Assembly (NCBI RefSeq): GCF_900220975.1
Contig: NZ_OBQD01000015.1
Location: 1-64,000, forward strand
DNA: 64,000 nt
Source of the DNA: Rhizobium subbaraonis
GTDB lineage: Bacteria; Pseudomonadota; Alphaproteobacteria; Rhizobiales; Rhizobiaceae
Direction: 5' to 3'
Made by a program: the position numbers and the translations under genes. This document shows, piece after piece, positions 38,008-47,853 of this stretch; the stretch's first letter is position 1, and every line of letters begins with the position of its first letter. The notes under the pieces are model-generated. The model ran no database searches and had not been told where the DNA came from. It worked only from the letters and a program-made list of their open reading frames with translations.

Positions 38008-38748
38008 TTGGAGTTCTCCCAGCAAACGCCGCAGTCGCCGGAGATCCGGCTATCGAAGATCTCACGGACGAAGCGCTGTACCGATATCGTGGGCACCCTG
38101 CAGCATATGCAGAAGGTGATCGGGGCCAGGCATTTCGCCGTGCTTCGCCTGGTCGGGCAGGGGGTGCCCTCCGCCCGCCGGCTGAGCTGCACCTACAGTA
38201 GCTGGGCCGCCAATGCCGGCACGGAAGCGCGGCTGATCGTGGAGGCCTATGGCGAGGCCCTGATCGCCCATCTCGATGTCTCGACGTTGCCGGTCTTCTG
38301 GGAGGGGCGAGATGCCACCTGCGCCGTGCAGTCGCCCGACCTGCTCTCCTTCATGAAGTGCCTGCCTGATCGATGCCTGGCCACCTCCGGACTGGCCTTC
38401 CCCGTTCGCCTTGGTTCGAACGGCAACGGCTACGTCGTCTTCATGGCCGATCATCTGGAGGTCGCGAGCGACACGGTCCTCGACATGCATATGCGCGCCG
38501 GCCAGCTCATGCTTGATCTGCTGGCGGCGGACGAGAAGCGGATACAGCCGGCGGAAGCGCTGAACGAGCGCGAGATCGCCTGCCTGCAGATGGCCGGCGA
38601 CGGCTGCATCAGCGAGGCGATCGCCGACAAGCTCGGCCTTTCGGTTCACACCGTGAATGCCTATCTCGGTACGGCAACGACGAAGCTGGACGCCGTCAAC
38701 AGGATCCAGGCGATCGCCAAGGCGATCCGCATGGGCTATATCCGCTGA
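38008..38748 (+). CDS. visR: LuxR-type flagellar master regulator VisR
   Basis: The 246-residue protein is read from a TTG at 38008 with GGGGAGG eight bases upstream; no ATG in the frame fits the family length. It has an N-terminal sensing domain and a LuxR HTH (LNEREIACLQMAGDGCISEA, then IADKLGLSVHTVNAYLGTAT). It works with VisN. The use of TTG and a tight junction suggest VisR is made in step with, or below, VisN. Confidence 0.92.
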   Translation: MEFSQQTPQSPEIRLSKISRTKRCTDIVGTLQHMQKVIGARHFAVLRLVGQGVPSARRLSCTYSSWAANAGTEARLIVEAYGEALIAHLDVSTLPVFWEGRDATCAVQSPDLLSFMKCLPDRCLATSGLAFPVRLGSNGNGYVVFMADHLEVASDTVLDMHMRAGQLMLDLLAADEKRIQPAEALNEREIACLQMAGDGCISEAIADKLGLSVHTVNAYLGTATTKLDAVNRIQAIAKAIRMGYIR

Positions 38749-38775
38749 CGTGCCGCGAGCCGGCTGATCTGCTCT

Positions 38776-39219
38776 TTAGTGACTGAGCGCCGAAGGCGAG
38801 CTCGAACGCCGGAACTGTGCATCCTTGAGGCTCTCGGCCAGAAGGGTCGTGTTGTCTTCCGGATCGTGGGACGGATTCTCAAAAGCGACGTGCGTGATCT
38901 CGACGCCTGCCTGCTCGCTGCCGAGTTGTAGGCGCGCATAGACCGTGCATCCGCGCGGGCGCAGTTCCAGGTCGAGAATCACTTCGGGCTCGCCGCCCCA
39001 GTCGAGCTTGTAGTCGCCGCCGGCGCCGAACACGACGGTGCCGGGCAGGAAGTAGAGTTCAGCGGCCGAAGAGACCAGGTCGGCAAGGTTCCCGTAGCAC
39101 TCGAACCGTAGCAGCGATACAAGATCGGCCGCATCCAGCAGGCGCAGTTCCGATGCAACGGGGCCGATCGCCTCGGCTACAATCCTCTCGCGCTGGGCAG
39201 AATAGGTGCATTTTCTCAT
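38776..39219 (-). CDS. Conserved protein of unknown function downstream of flhB
   Basis: The 147-residue soluble protein begins [20 protein letters not shown] and overlaps the flhB stop by 4 bases, so it is the last gene of the leftward motA-flhB group. It has alternating beta segments ([40 protein letters not shown]) and a Ser-rich tail. The position next to flhB suggests a flagellar link. No known domain is recognised. Confidence 0.65.
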   Translation of the reverse strand: MRKCTYSAQRERIVAEAIGPVASELRLLDAADLVSLLRFECYGNLADLVSSAAELYFLPGTVVFGAGGDYKLDWGGEPEVILDLELRPRGCTVYARLQLGSEQAGVEITHVAFENPSHDPEDNTTLLAESLKDAQFRRSSSPSALSH

Positions 39220-40304
39220 CGGATCTCGTTTACCCGTCTCGTTTGGGGCGAAGCTGCGTAGACCCGGTGAATCAGTTCCGCCACTGCCTTGTAGAACACC
39301 GGTGGAATGACACTATCTACCGAGACTTGCGCAAACATGGAGCGTGCAAGGGGCGGATCCTCGAAAACGGGAATGCCGTTTTCCTCTGCAAGTTCGCGAA
39401 TCTTCAGCGCCACGAGGTCCTGGCCCTTGGCAACGACGATCGGCGCATCCTGCTCTTCGCGCACGTAGCGTAGCGCGACGGCGAAGTGCGTCGGGTTGGC
39501 GATGACGAGCGTCGCGCGCGGGACGGCGGCGATCATGCGCTTTCGCGCGCGATCGCGCTGGATCGAGCGCAGCCGGCTCTTCACGATCGGGTCGCCCTGC
39601 GCCTGCTTGTGTTCCTCCTTGACCTCCTGCTTGGTCATGCGCAGTTCCGAATACCAGTGGTGCCGGGTCCAGGCGAAATCGATCACCGCGATGACCGCGG
39701 TTGCGAACAGAACGATGACCAGGATCTTGTTGGCTTCCTTGGCAAGAAGCGTGAAGATCGCCGCCGGATCGGTGAACATCGCGTTCAGCGTCGCGAAATA
39801 GTCGTCCCAGAGAACGACGACGACGACGGCGGAGACGACGCCGACCTTGATCAGCGACTTGCCGAATTCCACCAAGCCCTGCTTGCCGTAGATTCGGGTG
39901 AAGCCGCTGATGGGCGAAAGCCGCGACATCTGCGGCCGCACACGCTCCAGCACCGGGCTCGGCATGTTCTGGAACACCGAGGCGGCGATACCGAACAGCA
40001 TCATCATGATAAGCACGGGCAAGAGCATCGCGCCGGCCTCCCAGCCGAGATGGCGGAAGAGCGCGACGACGTCGGTGCTGGTTTCAAGGTCCCAGGCGTC
40101 CGGCTGTTCGAAGAGATCGCGCAGGCTCTCGGCCACGCGCATGATGCCGCCGGGCAGGAAAAAGACCAGGAAGATATAGATTGCGACGGTCGACGCGAAC
40201 ACGGGCACTTCGCGCGCGAACGGCGTATTGCCCTTTTCAGCCGCATCGCGCAGCTTCTTCTCTGACGGGGCCTCTGTTTTACTGTCCTTGTCCTCGTCGG
40301 ACAT
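39216..40304 (-). CDS. flhB: Flagellar export apparatus protein FlhB
   Basis: The 362-residue inner-membrane protein has four hydrophobic segments, the cytoplasmic linker and the self-cleavage site in [20 protein letters not shown] (cut between Asn and Pro), which switches the export gate from rod/hook to filament substrates. The N-terminus [20 protein letters not shown] is the FlhB signature. It lies about 150 bp beyond fliG with a strong terminator between, so it is likely expressed by read-through or from its own promoter. Confidence 0.97.
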   Translation of the reverse strand: MSDEDKDSKTEAPSEKKLRDAAEKGNTPFAREVPVFASTVAIYIFLVFFLPGGIMRVAESLRDLFEQPDAWDLETSTDVVALFRHLGWEAGAMLLPVLIMMMLFGIAASVFQNMPSPVLERVRPQMSRLSPISGFTRIYGKQGLVEFGKSLIKVGVVSAVVVVVLWDDYFATLNAMFTDPAAIFTLLAKEANKILVIVLFATAVIAVIDFAWTRHHWYSELRMTKQEVKEEHKQAQGDPIVKSRLRSIQRDRARKRMIAAVPRATLVIANPTHFAVALRYVREEQDAPIVVAKGQDLVALKIRELAEENGIPVFEDPPLARSMFAQVSVDSVIPPVFYKAVAELIHRVYAASPQTRRVNEIR

Positions 40305-40381
40305 GGATCCTACTCCCGCAATGCACCCGCACGCCGGTCGTGGGAGCTGCTTGCATCCGCTCCCGCACCCGTCCGCCCATC

Positions 40382-40417
40382 AAAAAAGGGATCCGAATCT
40401 TTTCAGATTCGGATCCC
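40382..40417 (-). terminator. Rho-independent terminator between fliG and flhB
   Basis: On the minus strand a perfect 13-bp stem GGGATCCGAATCT / AGATTCGGATCCC with a 4-base loop is followed by six T. It is placed 40-75 bp after fliG and 78 bp before flhB, inside a group of genes that run in the same direction. Confidence 0.9.
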
Positions 40418-40456
40418 TGGGACGCTTGTTGCTGAAGGACAGCAAGTCAAGCCGCA

Positions 40457-41491
40457 TCAGGCGGCGGCGGCCCTTTCGTCCTTCTCTTTCAACTGAATCT
40501 GGCCGGCAGCGGCCAGGCGGATTGCCTCCTGCGTGATCGAGCGGCGGGCGATGGCTACTTCGCGCGGATTGCCCTGGTCGCCGACGGAGAGGTCCGATTC
40601 GATCATGCGGCGCTGGCGCGCGCCGATCGAGGAGAGGACCGCCTCGCGCAGTTCCATAGGGGTGCCGCGGAGCGCGGCCGTGATGATGTCGCCGGCAACG
40701 TCGTTGAACAGTGCAACGCGGCTCTTCTGCGGCATGGCCAGGATGTCCTCGAACAGGAAGATCTTCGGACGGACCTTCTTGACCGAGGCCGCGCTGATGG
40801 ACTCCAGCGAGGCGAGCAAGTCGTCCACCTGGTTCTTCTCCATCTCGTTCATCATCTCCGCGACCTTGTTCGAGCCGGGCGAGTTCCGCTCCGCCTCGAA
40901 GGCATTCATCATTTCGATGACGCGGTTTTCGATGATCGCCGCAGCCTTGGGGCTGACGTCCTTCAGGTTGACGGTGCGGTTGATGATATCCGCGCGGTTT
41001 TCCTCCGGCACTTCCAGAAGGACCTTGGCGCCGAAGCTCGAAGGCATCATCGACAGGATGTAGGCGATCGTCTGGGCGTGTTCCTTCAGCAGGAAGCGGC
41101 TGATGAATGCAGCATCGGCATCCTGAAGGCGGTCCCAAATCGTGGTCTCGTAGGCCTGGAAGGCGGTGCGTCGGCCCAGAAGACCGTCGACCTCGTCCGG
41201 CGTCAGCCCCTCTTCGAGGATGCTCTCCATCATCTTGGCGTTGTCCATCAGGCCAGCGCCCTCGGTGAAGAGGTCTTCGAACTCGTTGACCAGTTCGAGC
41301 AGTTCGTGGGGCGGAATCGGGCGCAGGTTCTGCGCCGCCGCGATGATGCCCTGCAGTTCGCTCTGCGTGAAAAATTTCAGGAGTTTGCCGGCCACGGGCT
41401 TGCCCATGGCCAGAAGAACCGCTGCTGCCTTGTCGACCGGGTTGAGCGGTGCGCCGACAGCCGTGCTGCCGAAGTTTTCGAAATCCATCAT
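40457..41491 (-). CDS. fliG: Flagellar motor switch protein FliG
   Basis: The 344-residue switch and torque protein has the N-terminal FliF-binding domain (LNPVDKAAAVLLAMGKPVAG), the middle domain with the EHAQTIAYILSMM (EHPQTIA-type) motif, and the C-terminal domain with charged residues that meet MotA (MELREAVLSSIGARQRRMIE). It forms the cytoplasmic ring with FliM and FliN. It is the last gene before the internal terminator. Confidence 0.96.
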   Translation of the reverse strand: MMDFENFGSTAVGAPLNPVDKAAAVLLAMGKPVAGKLLKFFTQSELQGIIAAAQNLRPIPPHELLELVNEFEDLFTEGAGLMDNAKMMESILEEGLTPDEVDGLLGRRTAFQAYETTIWDRLQDADAAFISRFLLKEHAQTIAYILSMMPSSFGAKVLLEVPEENRADIINRTVNLKDVSPKAAAIIENRVIEMMNAFEAERNSPGSNKVAEMMNEMEKNQVDDLLASLESISAASVKKVRPKIFLFEDILAMPQKSRVALFNDVAGDIITAALRGTPMELREAVLSSIGARQRRMIESDLSVGDQGNPREVAIARRSITQEAIRLAAAGQIQLKEKDERAAAA

Positions 41492-41529
41492 GGATGCCTC
41501 CTGAGACCTTTCATCGGTTTCAGATATTG

Positions 41530-42123
41530 TCAGCTCTTGGTTGTGTTCTTGATCTCGAGAAGCTTGACGCCGAAGCGCGTGTCGTCATTCTCGAGCACGG
41601 TGATCTCGCCCCGGCCGATCACGCGACCGTTGACCATCACCTCAACCGGTTCGCCGATGCGGCGGTCGAGCGCGATCGTCGCCCCTTCGGTGAGGTTCAT
41701 GAGGCCCGAAACCGGCATCTGCGAGGAACCGAGCACGATCTGCAGGTCGATCGGAATGTCCATGATCAGGCCGAGATTGGCTTCCAGGGCGCTGCCGGGA
41801 CGCGGGGTGATTTCCTCGAAGCTGGAGCCGCCGAAGTCGTTGCCGGCAGAAAAGTCGCTGTCGCCGAAGCCGCTGGTCTCGGTCGCGCCGAAGTCCATGC
41901 CAAATCCGGTCTCGGCCTCGGTCGCGCCGAAGTCGTTGCCGAAGGCAGAAGCCGCATCGCCGGCGGCCGGCGCGGCGAAGTCCATGCCGAAATCCGTCGC
42001 GCTGCCGGTGGCGTCTTGCTTGAGTACGCCGCGCAGGTCGTCAATCGCCTGTTCGAGTTCGGCGTCATTTGCATTGATGGAGGACGCAAGGTCGTCCGCG
42101 AGGGGAGCTTTTTTCGGTGCCAT
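41530..42123 (-). CDS. fliN: Flagellar motor switch protein FliN
   Basis: The 197-residue protein ends in the SpoA/FliN domain ([20 protein letters not shown], then [20 protein letters not shown]). The N-terminal 95 residues are a long low-complexity segment rich in Phe-Gly and Asp, with repeats such as [10 protein letters not shown]. This is longer than in E. coli FliN (137 residues) but typical of rhizobia. It forms the lower C-ring with FliM. Confidence 0.95.
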   Translation of the reverse strand: MAPKKAPLADDLASSINANDAELEQAIDDLRGVLKQDATGSATDFGMDFAAPAAGDAASAFGNDFGATEAETGFGMDFGATETSGFGDSDFSAGNDFGGSSFEEITPRPGSALEANLGLIMDIPIDLQIVLGSSQMPVSGLMNLTEGATIALDRRIGEPVEVMVNGRVIGRGEITVLENDDTRFGVKLLEIKNTTKS

Positions 42124-42175
42124 GTGATCACTATTCCATTTGAAACTTGCCCGAGGCCTTCTGCCCGGTCTGGTC

Positions 42176-43111
42176 CTACCCGATGATGTGTTGCAGCAGC
42201 TCGTCCTCCGAGCCGTAGGTGTCCTTCACCCGGACGGTGTAGCGTGCGCCGGAGCGGCCGAACTCGCAGACGTAGAGCTTGCTGCCGTTTGCGCTGACAT
42301 CGACGCGCACGTCGTTTGCGTCATGGAAGGGAATGATGTCGCCTGCCTGCAGGCGGCTGACCGTGTCGAGCGACTGGCTTTCCAGCCGGATGCGCGCCTG
42401 GAGCGTCACCTTCGAACGGCGCACCTGCTCGCTCAGCTGGTCGCTCCATTCCTTTCGCGACTTGGCGATCTTGGCGGGCCGGGGCGGTGTAATCTTTGCC
42501 TTCAGCAGGGCCTGCTGCGGAGCCACGAGATAGAAGCTGGAAAGGACGGGGCCGATTCCGACGGACATCTTGACGGTGGCGGCGAAAGCATCCTCCGTGC
42601 CGTCGGCGGAAGTCTTCCGCCCTTCGACGTTGTAGGCAGGCCCGATCACCGGCTCGTACCCGTTGCCGTCGCCGACTGCCGTTGCCAGCACGCCGGAGAC
42701 GCGATCGAAGACCATGGCGGCGACGTCGAGCTCGATCTTCGACAGCGGACGCGGTTCGGGCTCCTCGATCGAATCGCTGACAGCGCCCAGCATGTTCTCG
42801 ACGAGCGTGATGACGAACGGGCTGTCGCAGACGACCGCGTACTGATCGCTCCAGTTGCGCAGCGCGCAGTCGGAAACGGCCATCGCGCCGCCGAGGCTGG
42901 AGATGAGCTGGCCATAGCGGCCGACCTCATAGCCGGCATAGGTGACGGCGACGTCGAAACCCAACTCGCTCGCGAATATGTCGGGGAGAAACTCGGCAAG
43001 GACCTCGCCGAGGCTCGCGCATTGCTTGGAGATGGTCTCCCGGTCCCCGAGCTGTCCGAGCAGGCGGGCGAGGACGATCGGATCGTGCTTCTGTTTGGCG
43101 GGGGCTGTCAT
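42176..43111 (-). CDS. fliM: Flagellar motor switch protein FliM
   Basis: The 311-residue protein lies between motA and fliN, the usual rhizobial place. It has a divergent N-terminal CheY-binding region, a middle CheC-like domain ([32 protein letters not shown]) and a C-terminal SpoA domain ([40 protein letters not shown]). The sequence is more diverged from enteric FliM than its neighbours are from their counterparts. It lies 15 bp after motA. Confidence 0.9.
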   Translation of the reverse strand: MTAPAKQKHDPIVLARLLGQLGDRETISKQCASLGEVLAEFLPDIFASELGFDVAVTYAGYEVGRYGQLISSLGGAMAVSDCALRNWSDQYAVVCDSPFVITLVENMLGAVSDSIEEPEPRPLSKIELDVAAMVFDRVSGVLATAVGDGNGYEPVIGPAYNVEGRKTSADGTEDAFAATVKMSVGIGPVLSSFYLVAPQQALLKAKITPPRPAKIAKSRKEWSDQLSEQVRRSKVTLQARIRLESQSLDTVSRLQAGDIIPFHDANDVRVDVSANGSKLYVCEFGRSGARYTVRVKDTYGSEDELLQHIIG

Positions 43112-43126
43112 GTCGTTCCTGCTCCT

Positions 43127-44002
43127 TTAGGCGGCCTTCGCATCGCCGCCGCCAGGGTTCATCATTTCCTGCTCTACCGCGTCGATCGATGGACGTTCGT
43201 AGGAGGAGATCGTCTTGCGGCCGTATTCGAGTGCGACCTGCGGGACGGAGCCGTTCATGTAGGCAAGCAGGGTCTGCTTGACGATGATGTACAGGCGGTT
43301 CTGCTTGGTGCGGACCGACTTGATGTTGGCGGTGATCGGCGCGACGATGGAGTAGGAGAGGAAGACGCCGAGAAGCGTGCCGACCAGTGCGGCTGCGATC
43401 TTGCCGCCGAGGATTTCCGGCGATTCGTTGATCGCGCCCATGGCCTTGATGACGCCGAGAACCGCCGCGACGATACCGATCGCCGGGAAGGCGTCGCCCA
43501 TCGTGTTCAGCGCATTGTAGGGCTTCATCTTGTCATAGGTGATGGTCTGGATTTCTTCGTCCATCAGCGCCTCGATCTCGTGCGAGCGGGCGTTGCCGAT
43601 GATAATGAGCCGGACATAGTCGCAGATGAAGGACGTCAGTTCCTTGTTCTGCAGGACCGTGGGCGCCGCCTGGAAGATCGAGGATTCTTCGGGGTTGTCG
43701 ATATGGGCTTCGATCTCGTTGCGCGACTTGGTGCGCAGGTCGCGCATCAGGCTGTAGAGAACGCCGAGCGTGTCGAGATAGTGGCGTTCCTTCGGCACCT
43801 TTTGCTTGAAGGCCTCGCCGAGCGCCTTGCCGGTCTCCTTGATCACCTTCATCGTGTTGGCCATGATGAAGCCGCCGATGCCGGCCCCGCCGATGATGAC
43901 GAGTTCGAATGGCTGGTTGAGGACCTCAAGGTGCCCGCCCATGGCCATGTAGCCGCCAATCACGCAGCCGAAGGTGACAATCAACCCGATGATGATATTC
44001 AT
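43127..44002 (-). CDS. motA: Flagellar stator protein MotA
   Basis: The 291-residue inner-membrane protein has four membrane segments; the first is [20 protein letters not shown] and the last pair is around [20 protein letters not shown] and [18 protein letters not shown]. The cytoplasmic loop carries charged residues that meet FliG. It pairs with MotB from the far end of this cluster to form the proton channel. The start at 44002 gives the family length; the longer frame from 44116 has no membrane logic. It is the first gene of the leftward unit. Confidence 0.96.
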   Translation of the reverse strand: MNIIIGLIVTFGCVIGGYMAMGGHLEVLNQPFELVIIGGAGIGGFIMANTMKVIKETGKALGEAFKQKVPKERHYLDTLGVLYSLMRDLRTKSRNEIEAHIDNPEESSIFQAAPTVLQNKELTSFICDYVRLIIIGNARSHEIEALMDEEIQTITYDKMKPYNALNTMGDAFPAIGIVAAVLGVIKAMGAINESPEILGGKIAAALVGTLLGVFLSYSIVAPITANIKSVRTKQNRLYIIVKQTLLAYMNGSVPQVALEYGRKTISSYERPSIDAVEQEMMNPGGGDAKAA

Positions 44003-44039
44003 TGTAAGCCCACAAGCCTCGACAAATTTCTGACCCTGC

Positions 44040-44064
44040 CTGAATAGGGTTCGAGCCTTGTGTG
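44040..44064 (-). promoter_or_regulatory. Flagellar two-block motif before motA
   Basis: On the minus strand the element reads CACACAAG, ten bases with matching T, then CTATTC in the register of the fliF, flgB and motB-unit copies. The first block fits the consensus CRCRCAAG exactly and CTA is in place; the last block is weaker. It ends 37 bp before the motA ATG. Confidence 0.45.
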
Positions 44065-44109
44065 AGGCTGTACCTCCAGCGATTTCGCAAACGTTCCCGC
44101 TTACAGGTT

Positions 44110-44134
44110 CGCGCAAGCCAGCGCAGGCAGTTTG
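44110..44134 (+). promoter_or_regulatory. Flagellar two-block motif before the DUF1217 gene
   Basis: CGCGCAAG and, 11 bases on, AGTTT stand in the same register as the copies before fliF, flgB and the motB unit. The middle differs. It is 57 bp upstream of the DUF1217 start and back to back with the motA copy, so the motA / DUF1217 gap would carry divergent promoters of one class. Confidence 0.45.
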
Positions 44135-44190
44135 GCGCCAAATATGAGGGGCGCTATGCCCTTGCGAAAGCGGAAGGCGCGGTATCCATC

Positions 44191-44970
44191 GTGACGACGA
44201 CCTACACCAGCTACAAACTAATCACGGCCGATCTCGCAACCTCGCTCGACCGGGTTGCCAAGCAGCCCGACGTCAAGCGCGAGACAGAATATTACCTGTC
44301 GAAGATCGGCTCGATCAAAACCATCGACGCGTTCTTCGCCGACAGCCGTCTCTACAACTATGTGATGAAGGCACACGGCCTGGAAGACATGGCCTATGCC
44401 AAGGCCTTCATGCGCAAGGTGCTGACCGAGGGCGTCGACAGTGACGATGCCTTTGCCAACAAGCTCTCCGACAGCCGCTACAAGGAGCTTGCGGAATCCT
44501 TGAACTTCGCCCGGAACGGCGAAGCGGCGACGAGCTTCGACCGCGCCCAGAAGGGTGTCGTCGACAAGTACACGCGGCAGACGCTCGAAGTGAACGCCGG
44601 CAACGAGAACACTGGCGTGCGGCTCGCGCTCTATTTCGAGCGCATGGCGTCGTCCGTCACCAGCGGCTACTCCATCATCGCCGACGATGCGATTTCCCAG
44701 GTGGTCCGCACCGCGCTCCAGCTGCCCGACGAGTTCGTGGGGACCGACGTCGACCGGCAGGCCGCCTATTACGAGGACGTGTTGAACATCGAGGACTTCC
44801 AGGATCCGGTGAAGGTGGGCAAGCTTCTCGAGCGTTTCACCGCCATGTGGGAACTCGAAAACCCGTCCGGATCCTACGACCCGCTGACGGCCTTCCAATC
44901 GTCGAGCCTGACGGGCATTTCGACCGATCTTCTCCTTTCCATCAACAATCTCAAACTCGGAGGCCGCTGA
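44191..44970 (+). CDS. DUF1217 flagellar-associated protein
   Basis: The 259-residue protein is read from GTG at 44191 ([20 protein letters not shown]); the frame runs further back to 44062 but overlaps promoter-like DNA. DUF1217 proteins are helical, secreted-looking proteins found with flgF in rhizobia. Here [20 protein letters not shown] and [20 protein letters not shown] are family-like blocks. It lies one base before flgF and is probably co-transcribed with flgF and fliI. Its exact part in flagellar assembly is unknown. Confidence 0.82.
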   Translation: MTTTYTSYKLITADLATSLDRVAKQPDVKRETEYYLSKIGSIKTIDAFFADSRLYNYVMKAHGLEDMAYAKAFMRKVLTEGVDSDDAFANKLSDSRYKELAESLNFARNGEAATSFDRAQKGVVDKYTRQTLEVNAGNENTGVRLALYFERMASSVTSGYSIIADDAISQVVRTALQLPDEFVGTDVDRQAAYYEDVLNIEDFQDPVKVGKLLERFTAMWELENPSGSYDPLTAFQSSSLTGISTDLLLSINNLKLGGR

Positions 44971-44971
44971 T

Positions 44972-45697
44972 ATGGAAACCGGGCTTTACGTCTCGCTGTC
45001 ATCCCAGATCGCTCTCGATCGCCGCCTGACCACGCTGGCTGACAACGTCGCAAACGCCAATACGGTGGGTTTCCGTGCAACGGAGATCAAGTTCAACGAT
45101 GTCGTCGCCGACAACGGCAAGGCCAAGGTCGCCTTCGTGGACCAGGGCGAGGAATTCCTGTCGACCAGGAGCGGCGGCCTGACCGAGACCAACGGCATGC
45201 TGGACTTCGCCATCCGCGGCGACGCCTGGTTCGCCGTGGAGACGCCCTCCGGCCAGACGCTCACCCGCGACGGCCGCTTCACGCTCACCGACAATGGCGA
45301 TCTCGTCACGCTGAACGGCTATCCGGTGCTGGACGCCGGCGGCGCTCCGATCCAGATCGACGGCAACGCCGGACCGGTCAAAATCAGCGCAGATGGTCAG
45401 CTGAACCAGAACGGACAGCCCATAGCGGCGCTTGGCCTGTTCGAGGCCGATCTCTCGGCCGGCTTCGTCCGCGCGGGCAATAGCGGCATCATCCCGAATG
45501 CGGCGCCCGAACCGGTGGTCGATCGCATCGATGCCGGCGTCGCGCAGGGCTACGTCGAGGAATCTAACGTCAACGCGGTCGCCGAGATGACCCAGCTGAT
45601 CACCGTCACCCGCGCCTTCGAGAGCATCAATGCGCTGCTGCAGAAGAGCGAATCCTCGATCGACAACGCGATCAGAACTTTCGGCGGCAGCCAGTAA
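44972..45697 (+). CDS. flgF: Flagellar basal-body rod protein FlgF
   Basis: The 241-residue rod protein has the N-terminal LADNVANANTVGFRATEIKF motif shared by axial proteins and the C-terminal NAVAEMTQLITVTRAFESIN helix. The middle TRDGRFTLTDNGDLVTLNGY is the FlgF/FlgG core. It forms the proximal rod. It starts one base after the DUF1217 stop and is followed by fliI after 6 bases. Confidence 0.95.
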   Translation: METGLYVSLSSQIALDRRLTTLADNVANANTVGFRATEIKFNDVVADNGKAKVAFVDQGEEFLSTRSGGLTETNGMLDFAIRGDAWFAVETPSGQTLTRDGRFTLTDNGDLVTLNGYPVLDAGGAPIQIDGNAGPVKISADGQLNQNGQPIAALGLFEADLSAGFVRAGNSGIIPNAAPEPVVDRIDAGVAQGYVEESNVNAVAEMTQLITVTRAFESINALLQKSESSIDNAIRTFGGSQ

Positions 45698-45703
45698 CCC
45701 GGT

Positions 45704-47125
45704 ATGACGATGGCGACGGACACGGCACAGTCTCGACCGGCGGCAGGCGATGGAGCGCGCAAGCTCAACGCTCTGGCCGGGCTGGTGAAACGATACTCCC
45801 ATCCGGACAGTTCGGTCGCCCACGGCGGACATGTCCAGACGATCGCTGCCGGCAACTACACCGTCAGCGGACTGTCGCGGCATGTCAGGCTTGGCGAATT
45901 CGTCGCCCACCGAAGCCCCACCGGCATCCATCTCGGCGAAGTCGTGCGGGTGGAGCCGGAGACGGTGGTGGTCTGCCCCATCGAACCGGGCGAGCCGATC
46001 GGCATCCACGACACCGTCATTCGCAAGGGCGCGTTCCGCGTGGCGCCGGCCGCATCCTGGTGCGGCCGAACCATCAATGCGCTGGGCGAGCCCATCGACA
46101 ACCGCGGACCCTTGACGCAAGGCGATGTGCGGCGTTCGATTTCCAACACCGCGCCTCCGTCCATGACCCGAAAGCGCGTCGAGACGGGGTTCACCACCGG
46201 CGTTCGCGCGGTCGATCTTTTCGCACCCTTGTGCCTCGGCCAGCGCCTCGGCATCTTCGCCGGCTCGGGCGTCGGCAAGTCAACCCTGCTTTCGATGCTG
46301 GCGCGGGCCGATGCCTTCGACAAGGTAGTGATCGCCCTTGTCGGCGAGCGCGGCCGTGAAGTGCGGGAGTTCATCGAGGATACGCTCGGCGACAACCTGG
46401 CGAAATCCGTCGCCGTGGTCGCCACGAGCGACGAAAGCCCGATGCTGCGCAAGATGGCGCCGCTGACGGCGGTGACGATCGCGGAGCACTTCCGCGATCA
46501 GGGCGACAATGTGCTTCTGATCATCGACAGCGTCACGCGTTTCGCCCATGCGATCCGCGAGGTGGCAACCGCATCCGGCGAGCCGCCGATCGCGCGCGGC
46601 TACCCGGCGTCGGTCTTCACCGAGTTGCCGCGCCTCTTGGAGCGGGCCGGCCCCGGGGCCGAAGGTGCCGGCACGATCACCGCGATAATTTCCATCCTCG
46701 TCGACGGCGACAATCACAACGATCCGATTGCCGACTCGACCCGTGGCATCCTCGATGGCCACATCGTGCTCGAACGCAGCCTTGCCGACGAGGGGCGCTA
46801 CCCGCCGATCAATCCACTGTCGTCGATCTCGCGTCTGGCCCGCAAGGCCTGGACGCCCGATCAGGAGAAGCTGGTGGCCCGGCTGAAGGCGCTGATCCAT
46901 CGCTACGAGGAAACCCGCGACCTTCGCCTTATCGGCGGCTACCGCCCCGGCAGCGATCCCGATCTCGACATGGCGATCAAGCAGGTTCCGATCATCTACG
47001 ACGTGTTGCGGCAGACGCCGAACGACAAGCCGGCGGCGGATTCGTTCGCCGACCTTGCGATCGCCCTGCGCAACGCTCCCGCCAACCAGCCGAACGGCGC
47101 AGGCAACGCTAGGGCAAGAGGTTAG
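45704..47125 (+). CDS. fliI: Flagellar export ATPase FliI
   Basis: The 473-residue F1-beta-like ATPase has Walker A GIFAGSGVGKSTLLSMLARA, Walker B NVLLIIDSVTRFAHAIREVA and the PPIARGYPASVFTELPRLLE signature. It energises unloading of export substrates and should be restrained by FliH, for which a candidate is encoded upstream of motB. It sits between flgF and a small membrane protein gene with 2 bp separation. Confidence 0.96.
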   Translation: MTMATDTAQSRPAAGDGARKLNALAGLVKRYSHPDSSVAHGGHVQTIAAGNYTVSGLSRHVRLGEFVAHRSPTGIHLGEVVRVEPETVVVCPIEPGEPIGIHDTVIRKGAFRVAPAASWCGRTINALGEPIDNRGPLTQGDVRRSISNTAPPSMTRKRVETGFTTGVRAVDLFAPLCLGQRLGIFAGSGVGKSTLLSMLARADAFDKVVIALVGERGREVREFIEDTLGDNLAKSVAVVATSDESPMLRKMAPLTAVTIAEHFRDQGDNVLLIIDSVTRFAHAIREVATASGEPPIARGYPASVFTELPRLLERAGPGAEGAGTITAIISILVDGDNHNDPIADSTRGILDGHIVLERSLADEGRYPPINPLSSISRLARKAWTPDQEKLVARLKALIHRYEETRDLRLIGGYRPGSDPDLDMAIKQVPIIYDVLRQTPNDKPAADSFADLAIALRNAPANQPNGAGNARARG

Positions 47126-47127
47126 AG

Positions 47128-47685
47128 ATGACTGATTTTGATGCCGACAAGGCCGTGCCGCCGCTGCGGCGGAGCGAAGTCCGCGGCAGAAGTTTCGCCG
47201 ATCGCCTGCTCATCACGGCAGGGGTGACGCTGGCCGGTCTCGCGGCCTTCTTCCCGTGGTACGTCTTCCTCAATCCGCAGGAATTTTCCCTCCCGCCGCT
47301 CTGGCAGGATGCGCGGCGCGATCTGCCGGACATGCCGGCAAAGGTCGTGGTGAGCGTTTCGCCGGCAGCCATGGTCGACAAAGACGATGTCGCCCCTGCG
47401 CCCGAACTCGACCCCGTTCGCACCGCGACCGTTCCCAATCTCGGCCGGGAAGGCGCGCGCGGTGCAGCCCCCAGCGCGCCGATCGAACAGCCGCTGCCGC
47501 CCCCGACCGGCTTTCGCCTGATGCACGTCGCCAATGGGCGGGCAATGATCGAGGACGCCTCGGGCATGTACATCGTCCGGGTGGGGTCGATCCTGCCCGA
47601 CAACAGCAAGCTCGCCACACTCGAGCAACGCGAGGGCGAGTGGGTGATCGTCACGTCGAAGGGCGACGTCTACAAGCGTCGCTGA
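47128..47685 (+). CDS. Single-pass membrane protein between fliI and flgB
   Basis: The 185-residue protein has a basic N-terminus, one membrane helix at ~29-47 (ITAGVTLAGLAAFFPWYVFL), a Pro/Ala-rich stretch (about 85-130) and a beta-rich C-terminus (MHVANGRAMIEDASGMYIVR, VGSILPDNSKLATLEQREGE) like a small periplasmic domain. It follows fliI by 2 bases and is followed by a terminator, so it ends the DUF1217-flgF-fliI unit. A flagellar role is inferred from this linkage. No family name can be given. Confidence 0.7.
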   Translation: MTDFDADKAVPPLRRSEVRGRSFADRLLITAGVTLAGLAAFFPWYVFLNPQEFSLPPLWQDARRDLPDMPAKVVVSVSPAAMVDKDDVAPAPELDPVRTATVPNLGREGARGAAPSAPIEQPLPPPTGFRLMHVANGRAMIEDASGMYIVRVGSILPDNSKLATLEQREGEWVIVTSKGDVYKRR

Positions 47686-47710
47686 TTCGCGCAGCCATCC
47701 ATCGTCGCAA

Positions 47711-47735
47711 GCCGCCGCCCATCCGGCGGCTTTTT
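47711..47735 (+). terminator. Rho-independent terminator after the fliI-linked gene
   Basis: GCCGCC and GGCGGC form a 6-bp stem around GCCCATCC, followed by TTTTT. It separates the DUF1217-flgF-fliI unit from the flgB unit. Confidence 0.85.
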
Positions 47736-47802
47736 GCGTTCTTGGCGCCCGAAATGCCGGGAAATCCGGCGGCCAGCGAAAAGGTGAAACCCCGGCAAGT
47801 CC

Positions 47803-47827
47803 CACGCAAGTTTAGCCCCCTAGGTTC
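47803..47827 (+). promoter_or_regulatory. Flagellar two-block promoter motif before flgB
   Basis: The blocks CACGCAAGTTT and CTAGGTTC align without gaps to the elements before fliF and the motB unit. It lies between the upstream terminator and the flgB start, 26 bp before the ATG, which strongly favours a promoter or promoter-proximal activator site for the flgB-fliP run. Confidence 0.65.
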
Positions 47828-47853
47828 GGGTCAACAAAATGGAGTTTGCCGCC

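Noticed and set aside
42140-44047. 635-residue forward frame over fliM and motA
   Set aside because: It is antisense to two clear flagellar genes.
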